DNA of 64,000 nt from positions 62,001 through 126,000 of the forward strand of contig NZ_FYEB01000006.1 of NCBI RefSeq assembly GCF_900187445.1, read 5' to 3'. The notes below the pieces were generated by a model. That model was given only the letters and a program-made list of their open reading frames with translations. It searched no databases and was not told the DNA's origin. The stretch's first letter is position 1. Every line of letters starts with the position of its first letter. Both the position numbers and the translations under genes were made by a program. The stretch is from Pseudomonas sp. Irchel s3b2. GTDB taxonomy: Bacteria > Pseudomonadota > Gammaproteobacteria > Pseudomonadales > Pseudomonadaceae. Below, piece after piece: positions 16,482 to 25,541 of this stretch.

Positions 16482-19273
16482 ATCAACCGCTCACCCAACC
16501 GCTGCGGGCAACCCTGCGGCTGCAGTTCCATAAAGGTTTCACTCTGGATCAGGCGGTGCCGCTGGTGCCGTACTTTGCCAGCCTGGGCATCAGCCACGTC
16601 TATGCCTCGCCGCTGCTCGCCGCCCGCGCGGGGTCCATGCATGGCTACGACGTGGTAGACCCGACTACCGTCAACCCTGAACTGGGCGGCGAAGCTGCCT
16701 TGCGCCGTTTGGTCAGTGCGTTGCGCGAACAGAACATGGGGCTGATCCTCGACATCGTCTCCAACCACATGGCCGTCGGTGGTGGCGATAACCCGTGGTG
16801 GCTCGATTTGCTGGAATGGGGGCGACTGAGCCCTTACGGCGAGTTCTTCGACATTCAATGGCACTCGCCCGACCCGTTGATGGAGGGCCAATTGCTGCTG
16901 CCTTTTTTAGGCAGCGATTACGGCATCGCCTTGCAGGACGGCACCCTGCCCTTGCGTTTCGATGCCCGGCGCGGCGCCTTTTATGTCGAGCACTACGAAC
17001 ATCACTTCCCGATTTGCCCGTCGGACTACGGCGAGTTGCTCAAGGCAGATGATCAATTGAATGCCGAGCAGGTCGAGCAGCTCAAATCCCTGGCAGACCG
17101 CTTCAGCACCTTGAGTTACCAAACCGACGCGTACAGCCTGGCGATTCCGCTAAAAACCGAGCTGCATGAACTGGCCAGCGATCCGGCCATTCTTCACGCC
17201 ATCCAGCACACGCTCGGCACCTACGACTCGCTCACCCCCGAAGGTTTCCAGCGCCTGCATAACCTGCTGGAGCGCCAGAGTTATCGCCTGGCCAGCTGGC
17301 GCACCGCGGCGGACGACATCAACTGGCGGCGCTTTTTCGATATCAATGAACTGGGTGGCCTGCGCGTTGAACGCCCGGCGGTGTTCGAGGCGACCCACGC
17401 AAAAATCTTCGAGCTGGTGGCCGAAGGTCTTGTCGACGGGTTGCGCATCGACCACATCGACGGCCTCGCCGACCCGCGCGGTTACTGCCGCAAACTGCGG
17501 CGCAGAGTCGATAGCCTGGTCCCGGACCGGCACCTGCCGATCTACGTCGAGAAGATCCTCGGCGAAGGCGAAACCCTGCACCGCGACTGGGCGATTGATG
17601 GCAGCACCGGTTACGAATTCATGAACCAGTTGTCGTTGCTGCAACACGACCCCGAAGGCACCCAGACCTTGGGTGAACTCTGGAGCCGGCACAGCGAACG
17701 GCCCGCGGATTTCCGTCAGGAAGCACAACTGGCGCGTCAGCAGATTCTCAACGGCTCCCTCGCCGGGGATTTCGAAAGTGTCGCCCACGCCCTGTTGCAA
17801 GTGGCCCGGGACGACTTGATGACGCGGGACCTGACCCTCGGCGCGATCCGTCGGGCCTTGCAGGAGCTGATCGTGCACTTCCCGGTGTACCGCACTTATA
17901 TCGGGCCGTTGGGCCGCTGCGATCAGGACGAAGTTTTTTTTCAGCAAGCCATGGACAGTGCCCGGCAAACCCTTGGTGAGGCCGATTGGCCGGTGCTCGA
18001 CAGCCTGGCTGGCTGGCTCGGTGGCCAACCCTGGCGCAAGCGCCCGGTGGGCCGCCCACGCAAACTGCTCAAGCATGCCTGCGTGCGATTCCAACAACTG
18101 ACCTCACCGACGGCGGCGAAGGCCGTGGAAGACACCGCGCTTTATCGCTCGGCGGTGCTGCTGTCGCGCAATGATGTCGGCTACAACACCGAGCAGTTCA
18201 GCGCCCCGGTGGCTGACTTCCATGCAGCCTGCGCCAATCGCCTCGCCGAATTCCCCGACAACCTACTGGCCACCGCGACCCACGACCACAAACGCGGGGA
18301 AGACAGCCGTGCGCGGCTAGCGATATTGAGCGAACGCAGCGCCTGGTATGCCGAACAGGTCGAACACTGGCAAACCCTGGCCGACGAATTGCGCATTGAA
18401 CCCGGCGCGCCTTCGACGGGCGATGAGCTGATTCTTTATCAAGCGATCCTCGGCAGTTGGCCGTTGGAACTGCGCGGCGATGATCAGGTGGCCCTTGAGG
18501 CCTACGCCAAACGCCTCCGACAGTGGCAACGCAAAGCCCTGCGCGAAGCCAAGTTGCAAAGCAGCTGGAGTGCGCCAAACGAGGGCTATGAACAGGCGAC
18601 CGATGGATTTCTCCAACGCCTGCTGCTCAGCCCCGAAGGCCAGCCATTGCGCAAGGCCATTGGTGCGGCGGCGCAGAGCATCGCCGCCCCGGGCGCGTTG
18701 AATGGCTTGGCGCAAACTTTGCTGCGAATGACCGTGCCGGGGGTACCGGACCTCTATCAGGGCAACGAGTTCTGGGACTTCACGCTGGTCGATCCGGACA
18801 ACCGCCGGCCGGTGGATTACGTCAGCCGTCAGCAGGCCATGCTCGTACGGTTGGACCTGCCCGATCTGTTGGCGAACTGGCGTGACGGGCGCATCAAGCA
18901 AACCCTGATCGCCCAGACGTTACACCAGCGTGCCGAGCATGCCGGGCTGTTTCAAAAAGGGACGTATCAAGCCCTTGAAATCCTCGGCAGCCAGGCTAGC
19001 CGGGTACTGGCGTTTGCTCGTGAATGGCAGGGAAAACGGGCTATCGTGCTAGTACCGATACGCTGTGCCGAACTGCTGGAAAACAGTGCCGAACCACAGG
19101 TTGAAGCGCCGATCTGGGGCGATACACGGGTCAAATTACCGTTTACCGCCCCTGAAGAAAATATGAAGGGACTTTTCGCCAGCGTCGCAGTCACAAAACA
19201 CAGGGAACTGATGGTCAGCGCCGCACTGGGGGATTTCCCGGTCAATCTCTTTATCCAAACTACCCAAGCTTGA
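16478..19273 (+). CDS. treY: Malto-oligosyltrehalose synthase TreY
   Basis: This 931-residue GH13 enzyme turns the reducing end of an alpha-glucan into a trehalose unit, the substrate of TreZ. It starts TLRLQFHKGFTLDQA and has ISHVYASPLLAARAGSMHGY, LDIVSNHMAV, the nucleophile region DGLRIDHIDGLADP (about 320-333), YVEKILGEGE, ATATHDHKRGEDSRAR and VPGVPDLYQGNEFWD, all typical of TreY. The ATG overlaps the malQ stop. Within this operon, GlgX supplies linear glucan and TreY/TreZ convert it to trehalose, an osmotic and desiccation protectant. Confidence 0.95.
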   Translation: MNQPLTQPLRATLRLQFHKGFTLDQAVPLVPYFASLGISHVYASPLLAARAGSMHGYDVVDPTTVNPELGGEAALRRLVSALREQNMGLILDIVSNHMAVGGGDNPWWLDLLEWGRLSPYGEFFDIQWHSPDPLMEGQLLLPFLGSDYGIALQDGTLPLRFDARRGAFYVEHYEHHFPICPSDYGELLKADDQLNAEQVEQLKSLADRFSTLSYQTDAYSLAIPLKTELHELASDPAILHAIQHTLGTYDSLTPEGFQRLHNLLERQSYRLASWRTAADDINWRRFFDINELGGLRVERPAVFEATHAKIFELVAEGLVDGLRIDHIDGLADPRGYCRKLRRRVDSLVPDRHLPIYVEKILGEGETLHRDWAIDGSTGYEFMNQLSLLQHDPEGTQTLGELWSRHSERPADFRQEAQLARQQILNGSLAGDFESVAHALLQVARDDLMTRDLTLGAIRRALQELIVHFPVYRTYIGPLGRCDQDEVFFQQAMDSARQTLGEADWPVLDSLAGWLGGQPWRKRPVGRPRKLLKHACVRFQQLTSPTAAKAVEDTALYRSAVLLSRNDVGYNTEQFSAPVADFHAACANRLAEFPDNLLATATHDHKRGEDSRARLAILSERSAWYAEQVEHWQTLADELRIEPGAPSTGDELILYQAILGSWPLELRGDDQVALEAYAKRLRQWQRKALREAKLQSSWSAPNEGYEQATDGFLQRLLLSPEGQPLRKAIGAAAQSIAAPGALNGLAQTLLRMTVPGVPDLYQGNEFWDFTLVDPDNRRPVDYVSRQQAMLVRLDLPDLLANWRDGRIKQTLIAQTLHQRAEHAGLFQKGTYQALEILGSQASRVLAFAREWQGKRAIVLVPIRCAELLENSAEPQVEAPIWGDTRVKLPFTAPEENMKGLFASVAVTKHRELMVSAALGDFPVNLFIQTTQA

Positions 19274-19294
19274 GTTCAGTTCAGGAGCATTGCG

Positions 19295-19660
19295 ATGAGT
19301 ACCGACGATAAACGTATCCGCGAATTTGCCTATCAGATCTGGGAGTCCGAAGGAAAACCCGTGGGCCAGGAAGCACGCCATTGGGAGATGGCCTGCAAAC
19401 TGGCCGAAGCCGAAGCACTGGCGCCCGGCAAGTCACCGAAAGCCAGCGGCAGTAAAACCGTCGGCACCAAGCCTGCTGCCAGCAAGCCCGACGGCAAGCT
19501 GGTCAATGCCAAAGGCATCGAAACCAAAACCAAAGGCATCGAAACCAAAGCCAAAGCCAAGCCTAAGGCCAAACCCGCCGCCGCTTCGGCAGTGACCCCG
19601 CCTGGCGAAAAAGCCACCGAGAAAAAACCTCGCGCTGCGCGTAAACCGCCAACGACCTGA
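19295..19660 (+). CDS. DUF2934 protein with Lys/Ala/Pro-rich tail
   Basis: This 121-residue protein opens with a DUF2934 domain (DDKRIREFAYQIWESEGKPVGQ, then HWEMACKLAEAEA), followed by a disordered, strongly basic tail. The tail holds an exact short repeat (GIETKTK, GIETKAK) and several KPK and KPA units. A small DUF2934 gene occupies the same place between treY and glgX in P. aeruginosa, which suggests a conserved role linked to glucan or stress metabolism. None is known to me. The tail could bind nucleic acid or polyanions, but that is inference. Confidence 0.85.
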   Translation: MSTDDKRIREFAYQIWESEGKPVGQEARHWEMACKLAEAEALAPGKSPKASGSKTVGTKPAASKPDGKLVNAKGIETKTKGIETKAKAKPKAKPAAASAVTPPGEKATEKKPRAARKPPTT

Positions 19661-19690
19661 CGACGTACCTCACTTGATTTGTGGCGAGCG

Positions 19691-19781
19691 CTGTAGGAGC
19701 GGGCTTGCCCGCGAAAGCGGTATTTCAGGGTTATCAACGTTGACTGTACCGCCGTCTTCGCGGGCAAGCCCGCTCCTACAG
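19691..19781. repeat. REP inverted pair (REPIN)
   Basis: CTGTAGGAGCGGGCTTGCCC... and its inverse ...GGGCAAGCCCGCTCCTACAG face each other with about 40 bases between. It lies inside the operon between the DUF2934 gene and glgX, so it may form a hairpin in the polycistronic RNA and lower or stabilise segments of it. Confidence 0.9.
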
Positions 19782-19812
19782 GGATTTCGCCTCCCCCTTT
19801 GCAGGAGCATCT

Positions 19813-21972
19813 ATGAGCAGTCCAAAGAAAACCGCGCCCGAACCTCATGCCGAGGCCTCGCGAATCCGTGAAGGCTTGCCCTTCCCGCTCGGCGCGACCT
19901 GGGATGGCCTGGGGGTCAATTTCGCGCTGTTTTCGGCTAACGCAACCAAGGTCGAACTGTGCATCTTCGACGATGCCGGCGAGGTGGAACTCGAGCGTAT
20001 CGAGTTGCCGGAATACACCGACGAGATCTACCACGGCTACTTGCCCGATGCCCATCCGGGGTTGATCTACGGCTATCGCGTGTACGGTCCGTATGACCCG
20101 GCCAACGGTCATCGTTTCAACCCCAACAAACTGCTGATCGACCCCTACGCCAAACAATTGGTCGGCCAATTGAAATGGTCCGAAGCGTTGTTTGGTTTCA
20201 CCATCGGTCACCCTGATGCCGACCTCAGTTTCGATGAGCGGGACAGTGCGCCCTTCGTGCCAAAATGCAAAGTGATCGACCCGGCCCACACCTGGGGCCA
20301 CGACCATCGGGTCAGCGTGCCGTGGGACAAGACCATCATTTATGAGACCCACGTACGCGGCTTCAGCATGCGTCACCCCTCTGTCCCCGAGAACTTGCGC
20401 GGCACCTTCGCCGGGCTGATGGTCGATGACGTACTGGAACACATCCGCAAGCTCGGCGTGTCGAGCGTGGAATTGCTGCCGATCCATGCCTTCGTCAATG
20501 ACCAGCATCTATTGCACAAAGGCATGACCAATTACTGGGGTTACAACAGCATCGCGTTCTTTGCCCCGGACCCACGCTACCTGGCGAGCGGCAAGATCGC
20601 CGAGTTCAAGGAGATGGTCGCGCACCTGCATGAAGCCAATCTGGAGGTGATCCTCGACGTGGTTTACAACCACACCGCCGAGGGCAATGAACAGGGCCCG
20701 ACGCTGTCGATGCGCGGCATCGACAACGCCTCCTACTACCGTTTGATGCCTGAAGACAAACGCTATTACATCAACGACTCGGGAACCGGCAACACCCTGG
20801 ACCTGAGTCATCCATGTGTATTGCAAATGGTCACCGACTCACTGCGTTACTGGGCCACGGAAATGCACGTGGACGGTTTCCGTTTTGATCTGGCGACCAT
20901 TCTCGGCCGCTATCACGACGGTTTCGACGAGCGTCACAGCTTCCTCGTGGCCTGTCGCCAAGACCCTGTGCTGCGCCAAGTGAAGATGATTGCCGAATCC
21001 TGGGACTGCGGCCCCGGCGGTTATCAGGTCGGCAACTTTCCGCCGGGGTGGGTCGAGTGGAACGACAAGTTCCGCGACACCGTGCGTGCGTTCTGGAAAG
21101 GCGATGATGGTCAAATCGCCGACTTCGCCAACCGCATGACCGCGTCCGGTGAGATGTTCAATCAGCGTGGCCGGCGTCCGTATGCCTCGTTGAACTTCAT
21201 CACCGCCCATGACGGTTTCACGCTCAACGATCTGGTGTCGTACAACGACAAGCACAATGAAGCCAACGACGAGAACAATCAGGACGGCAGCAACAACAAC
21301 CTGTCGTGGAACCACGGTGTCGAAGGCCCCACTGACGATCCCGAGATCAATGCGCTGCGCCAGCGACAAATGCGTAATTTTTTCGCCACGTTGCTGCTGT
21401 CCCAGGGCACGCCGATGCTGGTGGCCGGCGATGAGTTCGCCCGCACCCAGGAAGGCAACAACAATGCCTATTGCCAGGACAGTGAGATCGGTTGGGTCAA
21501 TTGGGACCTGAGTGAAGACGGCAAGGCCCTGCTCAAGTTCGTCAAACGCCTGATCAAATTACGCCTGGCCTATCCGATCCTGCGGCGCGGGCGTTTCCTG
21601 GTGGGCAATTACAACGAAGACATCGGCGTCAAGGACGTGACCTGGCTGGCCCCGGATGGCAGCGAAATGTCCACCGAACAATGGGAGGAAGGCCACGGTC
21701 GTTGCCTGGGCATCCTGCTCGATGGCCGTGCCCAGGAAACCGGCATTCGCCGCAAGGGCGCCGACGCAACGCTGCTGCTGGTGGTCAATGCCCACCATGA
21801 CATCGTCAATTTCCTGCTGCCGGAAGTGCCTGACGGCGGTTTCTGGACCTGCATGATCGATACCAATCAACCCTCGATTCGTGGCCAGGAACGCTTCGAG
21901 TTCGGTCACGAATATTCGGTCACCGGCCGTTCACTGCTGCTGTTCGAATTGCAGCGTGAAGAAGAAGAGTAA
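19813..21972 (+). CDS. glgX: Glycogen debranching enzyme GlgX (isoamylase-type)
   Basis: This 719-residue GH13_11 enzyme hydrolyses alpha-1,6 branch points. The N-terminal CBM48 part starts at about 22 (LPFPLGATWDGLGVNFALFS). The barrel has YETHVRGFSM, VELLPIHAF, NYWGYNSIAFFAPDPRY, DVVYNHTAEGNEQGP, the nucleophile region VDGFRFDLATILG (near 355-367), ESWDCGPGGYQVG, and FITAHDGFTLNDLVSYNDKH. GCAGGAG gives a good ribosome-binding site. It is the last gene of the glgA operon and feeds linear chains to TreY/TreZ. Confidence 0.95.
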   Translation: MSSPKKTAPEPHAEASRIREGLPFPLGATWDGLGVNFALFSANATKVELCIFDDAGEVELERIELPEYTDEIYHGYLPDAHPGLIYGYRVYGPYDPANGHRFNPNKLLIDPYAKQLVGQLKWSEALFGFTIGHPDADLSFDERDSAPFVPKCKVIDPAHTWGHDHRVSVPWDKTIIYETHVRGFSMRHPSVPENLRGTFAGLMVDDVLEHIRKLGVSSVELLPIHAFVNDQHLLHKGMTNYWGYNSIAFFAPDPRYLASGKIAEFKEMVAHLHEANLEVILDVVYNHTAEGNEQGPTLSMRGIDNASYYRLMPEDKRYYINDSGTGNTLDLSHPCVLQMVTDSLRYWATEMHVDGFRFDLATILGRYHDGFDERHSFLVACRQDPVLRQVKMIAESWDCGPGGYQVGNFPPGWVEWNDKFRDTVRAFWKGDDGQIADFANRMTASGEMFNQRGRRPYASLNFITAHDGFTLNDLVSYNDKHNEANDENNQDGSNNNLSWNHGVEGPTDDPEINALRQRQMRNFFATLLLSQGTPMLVAGDEFARTQEGNNNAYCQDSEIGWVNWDLSEDGKALLKFVKRLIKLRLAYPILRRGRFLVGNYNEDIGVKDVTWLAPDGSEMSTEQWEEGHGRCLGILLDGRAQETGIRRKGADATLLLVVNAHHDIVNFLLPEVPDGGFWTCMIDTNQPSIRGQERFEFGHEYSVTGRSLLLFELQREEEE

Positions 21973-21979
21973 AAATCCC

Positions 21980-22072
21980 CTGTAGGAGCGAGGCTTGCTC
22001 GCGAAGGCGTAGTGTCAGTCGACATCATCGTTGCTTGATATACCGCCTTCGCGGGCAAGCCTCGCTCCTACA
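21980..22072. repeat. REP inverted pair after glgX
   Basis: CTGTAGGAGCGAGGCTTGCTCGCGAAGG and its near-perfect inverse ending CTCGCTCCTACA enclose about 35 bases. It lies just after the glgX stop and may end or protect the operon transcript. Confidence 0.85.
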
Positions 22073-22312
22073 CGTTCAACAGGCAATTTTCTGTGTTTAT
22101 TTGCGACATCCGACACAATCCGGATTAAAAAGCCATATCAGACCAAAGGCTGAGGCGACGAATAGCGTTCCATGAGCAATACTCTCCCCGCAGCAATCCA
22201 GGGTTCGGAGCGTTGCAATGGTTATTTTTCCGCCTTCACGGGTCTGCAAGGCTTGCTCCCCTGCAAGCAATGCGCATGACTGAGGGCAAGACAGAACAAG
22301 GACGTAGCGCCT

Positions 22313-23071
22313 ATGAAATCAGTCTCCATCAGCGAAAACAGCTCGCTCGCACAGATCTGGAACAGCGCCCCGCAACTGGACAACATCCCTGTCATCAACA
22401 CCGAAACGTTGGTCCCGGCCGGCACTCGCGCGGTAGTCATCGCGCCGCATCCCGGCGATGAAGTGGTGACTTGCGGTGGCCTGCTGCAGTTGCTGTGCTC
22501 CCTCGGCCATCCTTTGCAATTGATCTCGATCACCGACGGTAGCGCCAGTCATCCGGGGTCACGACAATGGTCGGAGAAACGCTTGAGCGTGTTCCGCCCC
22601 CAGGAAAGCGTCGAAGCCTTACGCCGGCTGGGGGTGCCGATGCACAGCCTGAAGTGGATTCGTGGCGGCTTCACCGACAGCGGCCTGGCTGAGCGGGAGT
22701 CTGAATTGACCCAGTTCATCGTCCGCTATCTGCGCCCCGGTGATGTGGTATTCACCACATGGCGCGAAGACGGTAACGTCGACCACGACGCCGTCGGCCG
22801 TGCCAGCGCCAGAGCAGCGGCTCTGGTCGGGGCAACGCTCAACGAAGTACCCGTCTGGGCCTGGCACTGGCCGACGCGCGATCACGGGTTGATTCCCTGG
22901 CATCGCGCACGCAAGGTACGCCTTGACACCTGGACCGTCGCGCGCAAAAGCCACGCCACCTACGCCTACGCCAGCCAACTCGACGGCGAGCCGGCAATCG
23001 GCATCGCCCCAATGCTGCCCCCGGTGATACTGGAGCGCATGCGGTTACCGTATGAAATTGTGTTTGTCTGA
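22313..23071 (+). CDS. PIG-L/LmbE-family deacetylase-like protein
   Basis: This 252-residue cytosolic protein resembles zinc-dependent N-acetylglucosaminyl deacetylases of the LmbE/PIG-L family. The metal motif reads APHPGDEVVTCGG (His46, Asp49, Glu50), whereas the family usually has HPDDE: the first Asp, the usual general base, is Gly48. Other family segments are present (ITDGSASHPGS, RRLGVP, FTTWREDGNVDHDAVG with a His-Asp-His group). AAGGA lies ten bases before the ATG. It lies between the two glucan operons with an EEP-family gene, as in the P. aeruginosa stress region. The substrate is unknown and activity may be altered. Confidence 0.8.
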   Translation: MKSVSISENSSLAQIWNSAPQLDNIPVINTETLVPAGTRAVVIAPHPGDEVVTCGGLLQLLCSLGHPLQLISITDGSASHPGSRQWSEKRLSVFRPQESVEALRRLGVPMHSLKWIRGGFTDSGLAERESELTQFIVRYLRPGDVVFTTWREDGNVDHDAVGRASARAAALVGATLNEVPVWAWHWPTRDHGLIPWHRARKVRLDTWTVARKSHATYAYASQLDGEPAIGIAPMLPPVILERMRLPYEIVFV

Positions 23072-23195
23072 TGCCCCGGTTCTCAATCAGACAACAATCC
23101 AGACTCGCTCCCACATGGATTGGCTTCGCTCAATTGGAACTGCTTGCCCGTGCATCAGTCGCATAGAAACATCAGCCTGATTCAGAGGAGTGAAC

Positions 23196-23996
23196 GTGAC
23201 CAGTGATGCCGAACGACAGGCCGTCGAATCAATGCTATCGAACACTCCGGCGGCGATTCATCGACTGAGAGTGCTGACGGTCAACACCCACAAAGGCTTC
23301 ACCGCCCTCAACCGGCGTTTCATCCTGCCAGAACTGCGTGAAGCGGTACGCAGCACGTCGGCCGACCTGGTGTTTCTACAGGAAGTGGTCGGTGAGCACG
23401 ACCGGCATTCTTCCCGTTACAACGACTGGCCACAAACCTCGCAATACGAGTTCCTGGCCGACAGCATGTGGAGCGATTTCGCTTACGGTCGCAACGCGGT
23501 CTACCCCGACGGCCACCACGGCAATGCCTTGCTGTCGAAGTACCCGATCCGCGAGTTTCGCAACCTCGATGTCTCGATCACCGGCCCCGAGCGGCGCGGG
23601 TTGCTGCACTGTGTGCTGGATGTACCGGGGCATGCCGAAATTCATGCCATTTGCGTGCACCTGAGCCTGTTGGAAAGCCATCGACAACTCCAACTCCAGT
23701 TGCTCTGCCTGTTGCTCGAGTCGCTGCCCGATGACGCCCCGGTGATTATTGCCGGCGACTTCAACGACTGGCAGTTGCAAGGCAACGCTGCCCTCGCCAG
23801 GCGCCACTACCTGCATGAAGCCTTTGAACGCCATCATGGCCGACCGGCGAAAACTTACCCGGCGCGTTTTCCCTTGTTGCGCCTGGACCGGATCTACCTG
23901 CGTAATGCCAACAGTCATGAACCGCGCATACTCAGCCATAAACCCTGGACGCACCTGTCGGACCATTTGCCGCTGGCGGTGGAGGTGCGCCTGTAA
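23196..23996 (+). CDS. Endonuclease/exonuclease/phosphatase (EEP) family protein
   Basis: The product has about 266 residues with the EEP fold. Visible metal and catalytic motifs are LTVNTHKGF (the Asn), LVFLQEV (the metal Glu), [18 protein letters not shown] (Asp and Asn), and the final [12 protein letters not shown] (the Asp-His pair). There is no signal peptide, so it is probably cytosolic. A GTG at 23196 is preceded by AGAGGAG five bases upstream; another GTG lies two codons earlier but too close to that site. Members cleave DNA, RNA, phospholipids or inositol phosphates. A homologous gene sits near glgB in P. aeruginosa, suggesting linkage to the stress locus. Confidence 0.82.
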   Translation: MTSDAERQAVESMLSNTPAAIHRLRVLTVNTHKGFTALNRRFILPELREAVRSTSADLVFLQEVVGEHDRHSSRYNDWPQTSQYEFLADSMWSDFAYGRNAVYPDGHHGNALLSKYPIREFRNLDVSITGPERRGLLHCVLDVPGHAEIHAICVHLSLLESHRQLQLQLLCLLLESLPDDAPVIIAGDFNDWQLQGNAALARRHYLHEAFERHHGRPAKTYPARFPLLRLDRIYLRNANSHEPRILSHKPWTHLSDHLPLAVEVRL

Positions 23997-24424
23997 CACC
24001 GTCAAATGCCAGTCATCAAGGACAGGCAACTCTGACAGAAAAAATGACAGTAATAGCGCGCCGACCTCGTTCGTCAATCCTGCACCGGATCCTCCGTCAA
24101 ACAACCGATAGCACCCTACCAAGGGCGTCTGGCCCGCGTCTTTCGGAATGATTTTTTTCACAAACAACAACTTAGATACGCGCCAATAATCAGTCACTTA
24201 CAGTTCATAAAATAGCCATACCGCTTATCGGCCACTTTCTTGACGCAACGCCAGCCGTCTTCTTAGCTAGTGCTTACTACCCCCGGAAATCCATCAGGGG
24301 CAAGCCTCCAGACTCCTGTAAAAACAGGCGGGTATGACCTTGCCTCAATCCATTCGGTCGCCCCTCATTCGGGGTAGGAGAGACGCCACAGCGAGATACG
24401 CATGCGATTGCAAGGTAGACCCCC
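23997..24424. other. Intergenic leader of the autotransporter-domain gene
   Basis: No gene could be supported. The last 150 bases hold two small hairpins (CCCCTCATTCGGGG near 24361-24374 and CCTGTAAAAACAGG near 24314-24327), which could shape the leader of the following gene. I do not recognise a known riboswitch. Confidence 0.4.
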
Positions 24425-25492
24425 ATGAGAACTTCATTCACCTCACAAGAGATCAAAGTCACGTTTTGCACTGTCACAGGTTCATTCCTGCTGTGCTCAT
24501 CCATGGAGGTGCAGGCCTCGCCTGCCGAGGACGAAACAAACCTCTGGTACAACCAGGCATTGCCGACCCTGACCTTGCCGGCCGACTCCGCCACATATCC
24601 CGGCCGCTTACGCGCTAATCAAGACTTACAAAGCTCACGCCTGACGGTGGAAGACGCCGCGCCTTCGGCCTGGGACCACGTCTATGGAAAGGCGTCACGG
24701 CAGGCCCAAACCGATTATCTGGCCCAGGGTTCTGCTATCTCCGGCGCCACTGAATTCAAAGGCCCGGCGCTGCTGACCGTGCAAAGCAACAGCGGCCATA
24801 CCCAACGGGTCGGACTGATCGGCGGCACCACCCAATTCCAGGGCAATGACAACGGTCTGCTGACCAGCCGCGCCCTCGCCGATCCCGGCCATGACACGCT
24901 CAATCTTCAAGGCCAAAGTCTCGGCGCCTACTGGAGCCTGACCGGCCCACAAGGCTGGCACGTAGACTTGACGGCCAGCGGTGGCCGGGTCAACGGATAC
25001 AGCCGCAATGACCAGGGCGCGCGACAAGCCACCGAAGGCAGCGCGGTGACATTGTCGGTGGAAGGTGGTTTCCCGATTGGTCTGGGTAATAACTGGGTGA
25101 TCGAACCCCAGGCGCAGTTGATCAATCAGCGTATTACGCTGGATACGCCATATGCCGGCTCCGGTAACGCTTCATCCAGCGACCTGACGTCCTGGAGCGG
25201 TCGGGTCGGTGCACGCTTGAAAGGCAGTTACGATATTAACGGCCTACCGGTCGAACCCTATGTGCGGACCAACGTGTGGCACACGGTGTACACCGGCAAT
25301 ACCGTGAGCCTGGATCAGGTCGACAAAATCAGCAGCAGCCGCAACTCGTCGACGGTAGATGTAGGTCTGGGGCTAGTGGCCAGAGTGACGCCTTTGGTCA
25401 GCCTGTATGTCAGCGCCGATTACAGCAGCGATGTGGATGACAATGATTTGAACGGGTTGATTGGCAGCCTTGGGGTGCGGATGCGGTGGTAA
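24425..25492 (+). CDS. Autotransporter beta-barrel domain protein with short passenger
   Basis: This 355-residue protein has a signal peptide (about residues 1-32, ending VQASPAE). After a short linker it is almost entirely an autotransporter-type beta barrel: ASAWDHVYGK-like start, SLGAYWSLTGPQGWHVD, EGGFPIGLGNNWVIEPQAQL, LEPYVRTNVWH-like strand, and a C terminus SLGVRMRW with the aromatic end residue needed for outer-membrane insertion. Only about 60 residues precede the barrel, so there is no large passenger. It lies between the two converging glucan operons and ends at a strong hairpin. Confidence 0.85.
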   Translation: MRTSFTSQEIKVTFCTVTGSFLLCSSMEVQASPAEDETNLWYNQALPTLTLPADSATYPGRLRANQDLQSSRLTVEDAAPSAWDHVYGKASRQAQTDYLAQGSAISGATEFKGPALLTVQSNSGHTQRVGLIGGTTQFQGNDNGLLTSRALADPGHDTLNLQGQSLGAYWSLTGPQGWHVDLTASGGRVNGYSRNDQGARQATEGSAVTLSVEGGFPIGLGNNWVIEPQAQLINQRITLDTPYAGSGNASSSDLTSWSGRVGARLKGSYDINGLPVEPYVRTNVWHTVYTGNTVSLDQVDKISSSRNSSTVDVGLGLVARVTPLVSLYVSADYSSDVDDNDLNGLIGSLGVRMRW

Positions 25493-25504
25493 AGCCTGAC
25501 CGAT

Positions 25505-25535
25505 GATCGTTCCCACGCAGAGCGTGGGAACGATC
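25505..25535. terminator. 14-bp perfect hairpin between convergent genes
   Basis: GATCGTTCCCACGC, a three-base loop, and the exact inverse lie between the stops of the autotransporter gene and glgB. A uridine run is not obvious on either side, so it may act as a two-way end or RNA-stabilising hairpin. It is the short form of the repeat family at 31156-31262 and 46076-46186. Confidence 0.6.
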
Positions 25536-25541
25536 AGAACC

